From the NCBI GenBank assembly GCA_964539135.1, contig CAZIFG010000002.1:62001-126000 (forward strand): a stretch of DNA of 64,000 nucleotides, in the 5' to 3' direction. Position 1 is the first letter of the stretch, and each line of letters begins with the position of its first letter. The notes under the pieces were generated by a model. The model searched no databases. It was not told where the DNA came from and saw nothing but the letters and a program-made list of their open reading frames with translations. This document shows positions 60,930 through 64,000 of the stretch, piece after piece. This DNA comes from CAZIFG01 sp964539135 (GTDB taxonomy: Bacteria > Margulisbacteria > Marinamargulisbacteria > GCA-2716485 > CAZIFG01). A program made the position numbers and the translations under genes.

Positions 60930-63900
60930 TTAATGGGCTGTAATAAGATCTTGTAGCGCTCTGACGTCAAAAGAGGTGGCCACATAGGATCGAATGCCCT
61001 TAACGGTTTCTTTCATGGCTGGAATGGTGCTGACATAAGGAATGCGTTGCAATAGCAATTGCTGACGTATGGCCATTTCATCTTCTAAATAGGTTTTATG
61101 AGAGGGGGTTACAAAGGCTAACTTAATTTTATTTTCTTTAAGAAGTTGCATGACCGTATAGCCCCCATCGGAGATTTTATTCACAGAAAGCGCGGATATG
61201 CCCTGTGTTTTTAAAAACTGGGAAGTGCCTTCTGTGGCCACAAGATCAAAACCGATGTTGAGAAGATCTTGAACCATAGGGATGATGGCCTGCTTGTCGT
61301 CATCGCTGACGCTGATAAAGACAGAACCTGAAGCCGGCAAGTGCTGCCCCGCAGAAATTTGAGATTTATAAAACGCAAGTCCCAAGTCAGGGTCAACGCC
61401 CATAGATTCTCCGGTGGATTTCATTTCAGGGGACAGGAGGGTGTCGCAATCTGGAAAGCGATTAAAGGGCAAAACAGCTTCTTTAACAGAATAATAGCGT
61501 GGCATATTTTCCTGAACACCCAAAGCTGAGAGGGATTCTCCCATCAAGACACGAGTGGCCAAATGGGCCCAGGCAATACCCGTTGCCTTGCTCACAAAGG
61601 GAACAGTTCGGGAGCCTCTGGGGTTCACTTCAATGAGAAAAAGAGTTTCGTCTTTAACGGCAAATTGAATGTTTAAAAGGCCCACAACCTGAAGGCGTTT
61701 GGCAAGTAAAGCCGTGGCACTTCGAATTTCAGACAGCATGGCATCTGATAAAGAGTAAGGGGGCAACACACAGGCCGAGTCCCCAGAATGAATACCCGCT
61801 TCTTCGACATGTTGCATAATGCCGGCAATGACACAGTCTTTGCCATCAGAAAGGGCATCTACATCAATTTCAATCGCATGATCTAGGTACTTATCAATCA
61901 AAATAGGCTGATCATCAGAGACGGATTGAGCTTCCAATACATAGCGTTCCAATTGGGCTTGTGTGTACACAATTTTCATGGAGGCGCCACCCAATACAAA
62001 AGAAGGTCGAACCACAACAGGGTAGCCAATGCGTTGGGTGATTTCAATAGCTTCTGAGACTGAAAAGACAATACCATTTGCAGGTTGTCTTAAATCCAAT
62101 TCATGTAAAATATGCTGAAATTTTTCTCTGTCTTCAGCATCGGCAATACTTTGAGGCGAGGTGCCCAAAATAGGAACGCCTGCATCAGCAAGACGTTGCG
62201 CCAAGTTGAGTGGTGTTTGACCCCCAAATTGAATGATAACCCCAAGCGGTTTTTCAAGATCCACAATGTGCATGACATCTTCAAAGGTAAGGGGTTCAAA
62301 ATAAAGCTTATCAGAGATATCGAAGTCCGTAGAAACGGTTTCAGGATTAGAATTCACCATGATGCTTTCGTAGCCCAATTCGCGAAGGGTTAAAGACGCA
62401 TGTACACAGCAGTAATCGAATTCAATCCCTTGCCCAATTCTATTCGGACCACTGCCTAAAATAATGACCTTTTGACGATCCGAAACCAAGGCCTCAGATT
62501 CTGTTTCATAGGTGGAGTAATAATAAGGGGTTTTGGCTTCAAATTCAGCAGCACAGGTATCCACAAGGCTATAGGTAGGGACAATGCCATGGGTTTTTCT
62601 AAAGTGGGCAATCTCATCTTCCGTTTTATGGAGAAGATGTGCCAATTGAACATCGGAAAATCCCCATTCTTTGGCATGACGAATAGAGGGAACCGTCAGT
62701 GTAATCAGCGGGCCTTGATCCACAAGTTGCTTAATTTGATATAAAAACCAAGGATCAATTTTACTAATTTCATAGAGTTTTTCAATAGGCCATCCCAGTT
62801 CAAGGGCATATTTAATGTAGTACAAGCGCCAAGGGTTGCCATTTCGAATGAAATCCATGAGTTCAGATTCTGGGACGTCGCCTTTAAGTTCTTTGGAGTC
62901 AAATCCAATCCCAAATCGTTTGAGTTCTAAAGATCGAATGCCTTTTTGAAGCGCTTCCTTAAAAGTTCGACCTATAGCCATTACTTCTCCGACAGCTTTC
63001 ATAGAGGTGCCTAAAAAGGGTTTGCTATTGGGGAATTTTTTAAAATTAAATCGCGGAATTTTAATCACACAATAATCAATCGCAGGTTCAAAACTGGCAG
63101 GAGTAGTTTGTGTAATGTCATTTTGAAGTTCATCAAGTGTATAGCCCACAGCTAATTTAGCGGCAAATTTAGCAATGGGAAACCCAGTGGCTTTAGAGGC
63201 CAATGCCGAGCTTCGGCTGACACGAGGATTGACTTCAATAACAACCAATTCCCCGTTTTTAGGATTAACCGCAAATTGGACATTCGATCCACCTGTTTCA
63301 ACACCCACACCCCGAATGATGGCAATGCCTGCTTCTCGCATTTCTTGATACTGTCTGTCCGTTAAGGTTTGTTGGGGGGCAACGGTGATAGAGTCACCGG
63401 TGTGGACACCCAAAGGGTCTAAATTTTCAATAGAACAGATAATAACCACATTGTCTTTTCTGTCTCGCATAACCTCAAGTTCGAATTCTTTCCAGCCTAA
63501 AATGGATTCTTCGAGTAGAATTTCATGGACCATACTATAATCAAGGCCACCACTGGCAATTTTAACCAATTCTTCAGGATTATAGACGATACCGCCGCCG
63601 GTGCCCCCGAGGGTAAAAGACGGACGGACCACACAGGGATAGCCTAAGGTTTCAGCCGCTTTCAAGGCAGTTTCTATGGATCCTGTGACAATGGATTTTG
63701 GCAATCGAAGGCCTAAAGATTCAATGAGAGTTTTAAACTTAGCCCTATCTTCAGCTCTTTCAATGACAGCTTCATTGGCGCCCAACATTTCAACATTGTA
63801 GCGTTCAAAAACCCCAGCTTTTGATAATTCTAATGCCAAATTAAGCCCTGTTTGTCCCCCCAAAGTAGGTAGGACGGCATCGGGTCTTTCTTTTTCAATA

Positions 63901-64000
63901 ATTTTTGTTAAAGATTCTACCGTTAAAGGTTCGATATAGGTACGATCTGCAGTCGCAGGGTCTGTCATAATGGTGGCAGGATTGGAATTTACAAGGATGA
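60930..64000 (-). CDS. carB: Carbamoyl-phosphate synthase large subunit (5' end cut by window edge)
   Basis: Makes carbamoyl phosphate from bicarbonate, ammonia and two ATP for pyrimidine and arginine synthesis. The frame stays open to the right edge. Residues before the first visible Met read VNSNPATI, as in complete CarB, so the true start is outside the window. Two ATP-grasp halves are present (VVRPSFTLGGTGGGIVYN and VVRPSFVLGGASMKIVYT; VIEVNPRVSRSSALASKATG and LIEVNPRGSRTVPFVSKATG). They are separated by the central IGQGIEFDYCCVHA, with a C-terminal MGS-like allosteric domain (FISVSDDDKQAI, LVATEGTSQFL). No carA is visible. Confidence 0.96.
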   Translation of the reverse strand, partial: ILVNSNPATIMTDPATADRTYIEPLTVESLTKIIEKERPDAVLPTLGGQTGLNLALELSKAGVFERYNVEMLGANEAVIERAEDRAKFKTLIESLGLRLPKSIVTGSIETALKAAETLGYPCVVRPSFTLGGTGGGIVYNPEELVKIASGGLDYSMVHEILLEESILGWKEFELEVMRDRKDNVVIICSIENLDPLGVHTGDSITVAPQQTLTDRQYQEMREAGIAIIRGVGVETGGSNVQFAVNPKNGELVVIEVNPRVSRSSALASKATGFPIAKFAAKLAVGYTLDELQNDITQTTPASFEPAIDYCVIKIPRFNFKKFPNSKPFLGTSMKAVGEVMAIGRTFKEALQKGIRSLELKRFGIGFDSKELKGDVPESELMDFIRNGNPWRLYYIKYALELGWPIEKLYEISKIDPWFLYQIKQLVDQGPLITLTVPSIRHAKEWGFSDVQLAHLLHKTEDEIAHFRKTHGIVPTYSLVDTCAAEFEAKTPYYYSTYETESEALVSDRQKVIILGSGPNRIGQGIEFDYCCVHASLTLRELGYESIMVNSNPETVSTDFDISDKLYFEPLTFEDVMHIVDLEKPLGVIIQFGGQTPLNLAQRLADAGVPILGTSPQSIADAEDREKFQHILHELDLRQPANGIVFSVSEAIEITQRIGYPVVVRPSFVLGGASMKIVYTQAQLERYVLEAQSVSDDQPILIDKYLDHAIEIDVDALSDGKDCVIAGIMQHVEEAGIHSGDSACVLPPYSLSDAMLSEIRSATALLAKRLQVVGLLNIQFAVKDETLFLIEVNPRGSRTVPFVSKATGIAWAHLATRVLMGESLSALGVQENMPRYYSVKEAVLPFNRFPDCDTLLSPEMKSTGESMGVDPDLGLAFYKSQISAGQHLPASGSVFISVSDDDKQAIIPMVQDLLNIGFDLVATEGTSQFLKTQGISALSVNKISDGGYTVMQLLKENKIKLAFVTPSHKTYLEDEMAIRQQLLLQRIPYVSTIPAMKETVKGIRSYVATSFDVRALQDLITAH

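Overview
The window is visibly AT-rich DNA with short intergenic gaps. It reads as a piece of chromosome from a Gram-negative, probably intracellular or protist-associated bacterium. Gram-negative is suggested by an outer-membrane beta-barrel of the D15/BamA type, a Spy-like periplasmic protein and several lipoprotein signals. A eukaryotic host is suggested by a U-box protein, a JAMM-like protease, ankyrin and armadillo repeat proteins, a kinase-fold protein and two proteins with mitochondrial-presequence-like N termini. The phylum cannot be fixed from the sequence alone. Dependentiae/Babeliae or another protist symbiont is possible, but that is a guess. Core metabolism is present: F1Fo ATP synthase, pyrimidine synthesis (pyrD, carB) and haem synthesis (hemF).

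Layout, left half. 1-5051: ATP synthase operon atpB-E-F-H-A-G-D on the minus strand, cut at atpD. 5166-10794: four tandem secreted paralogues with 'GIGT' repeats and a shared C-terminal domain; two of the junctions are 11-nt overlaps. 10856-13130: a sulfide/persulfide detoxification operon (BigR-type repressor, persulfide dioxygenase, rhodanese, TauE-type exporter) with an operator overlapping its -10. 13390-23261: an MFS transporter, a proline-rich protein, a U-box protein, a lipoprotein, TfoX-N, TMEM175, TspO, a beta-CASP nuclease, a CLC-F-type antiporter, HtpX and a SOUL-MsrA fusion. 23649-27307: a host-interaction patch (JAMM-like protein, ankyrin protein, tRNA-Ser, and the presequence pair).

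Layout, right half. 27304-36117: TlyA, a lipoprotein, a kinase-fold protein, an RluA-type synthase, a VKOR-DsbA fusion, SIMPL, YceI, cyclophilin, a beta-barrel and a rhodanese. 36361-39888: MscS, CorA, an aspartyl protease and RimK in one run. 39971-42373: an ARM-repeat protein and a broken fifth copy of the 'GIGT' family. 42451-49567: UvrD helicase, TypA, a Spy-like protein, HemF and an FAD oxidase. 49704-59814: an accessory island with very large repeat proteins of 981 and 1453 aa, a 577-aa protein, and decayed relatives including an IS3 transposase scrap. 59871-64000: pyrD facing carB, which is cut by the right edge.

A small inverted-repeat element of about 140 bp (MITE-like) occurs in five copies plus fragments. 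Four copies have exact 5-bp target duplications; one sits just upstream of typA and one abuts the stop codon of the Spy-like gene. The strongest candidates for new biology are three. First, the proteins sharing an MKK-I/V/T-I/V-S start, one of them with 19 copies of a 35-40-residue 'TVAHxLA...LLxGL...ILGL' repeat. Second, the pair with presequence-like N termini. Third, the tandem 'GIGT' secreted family.
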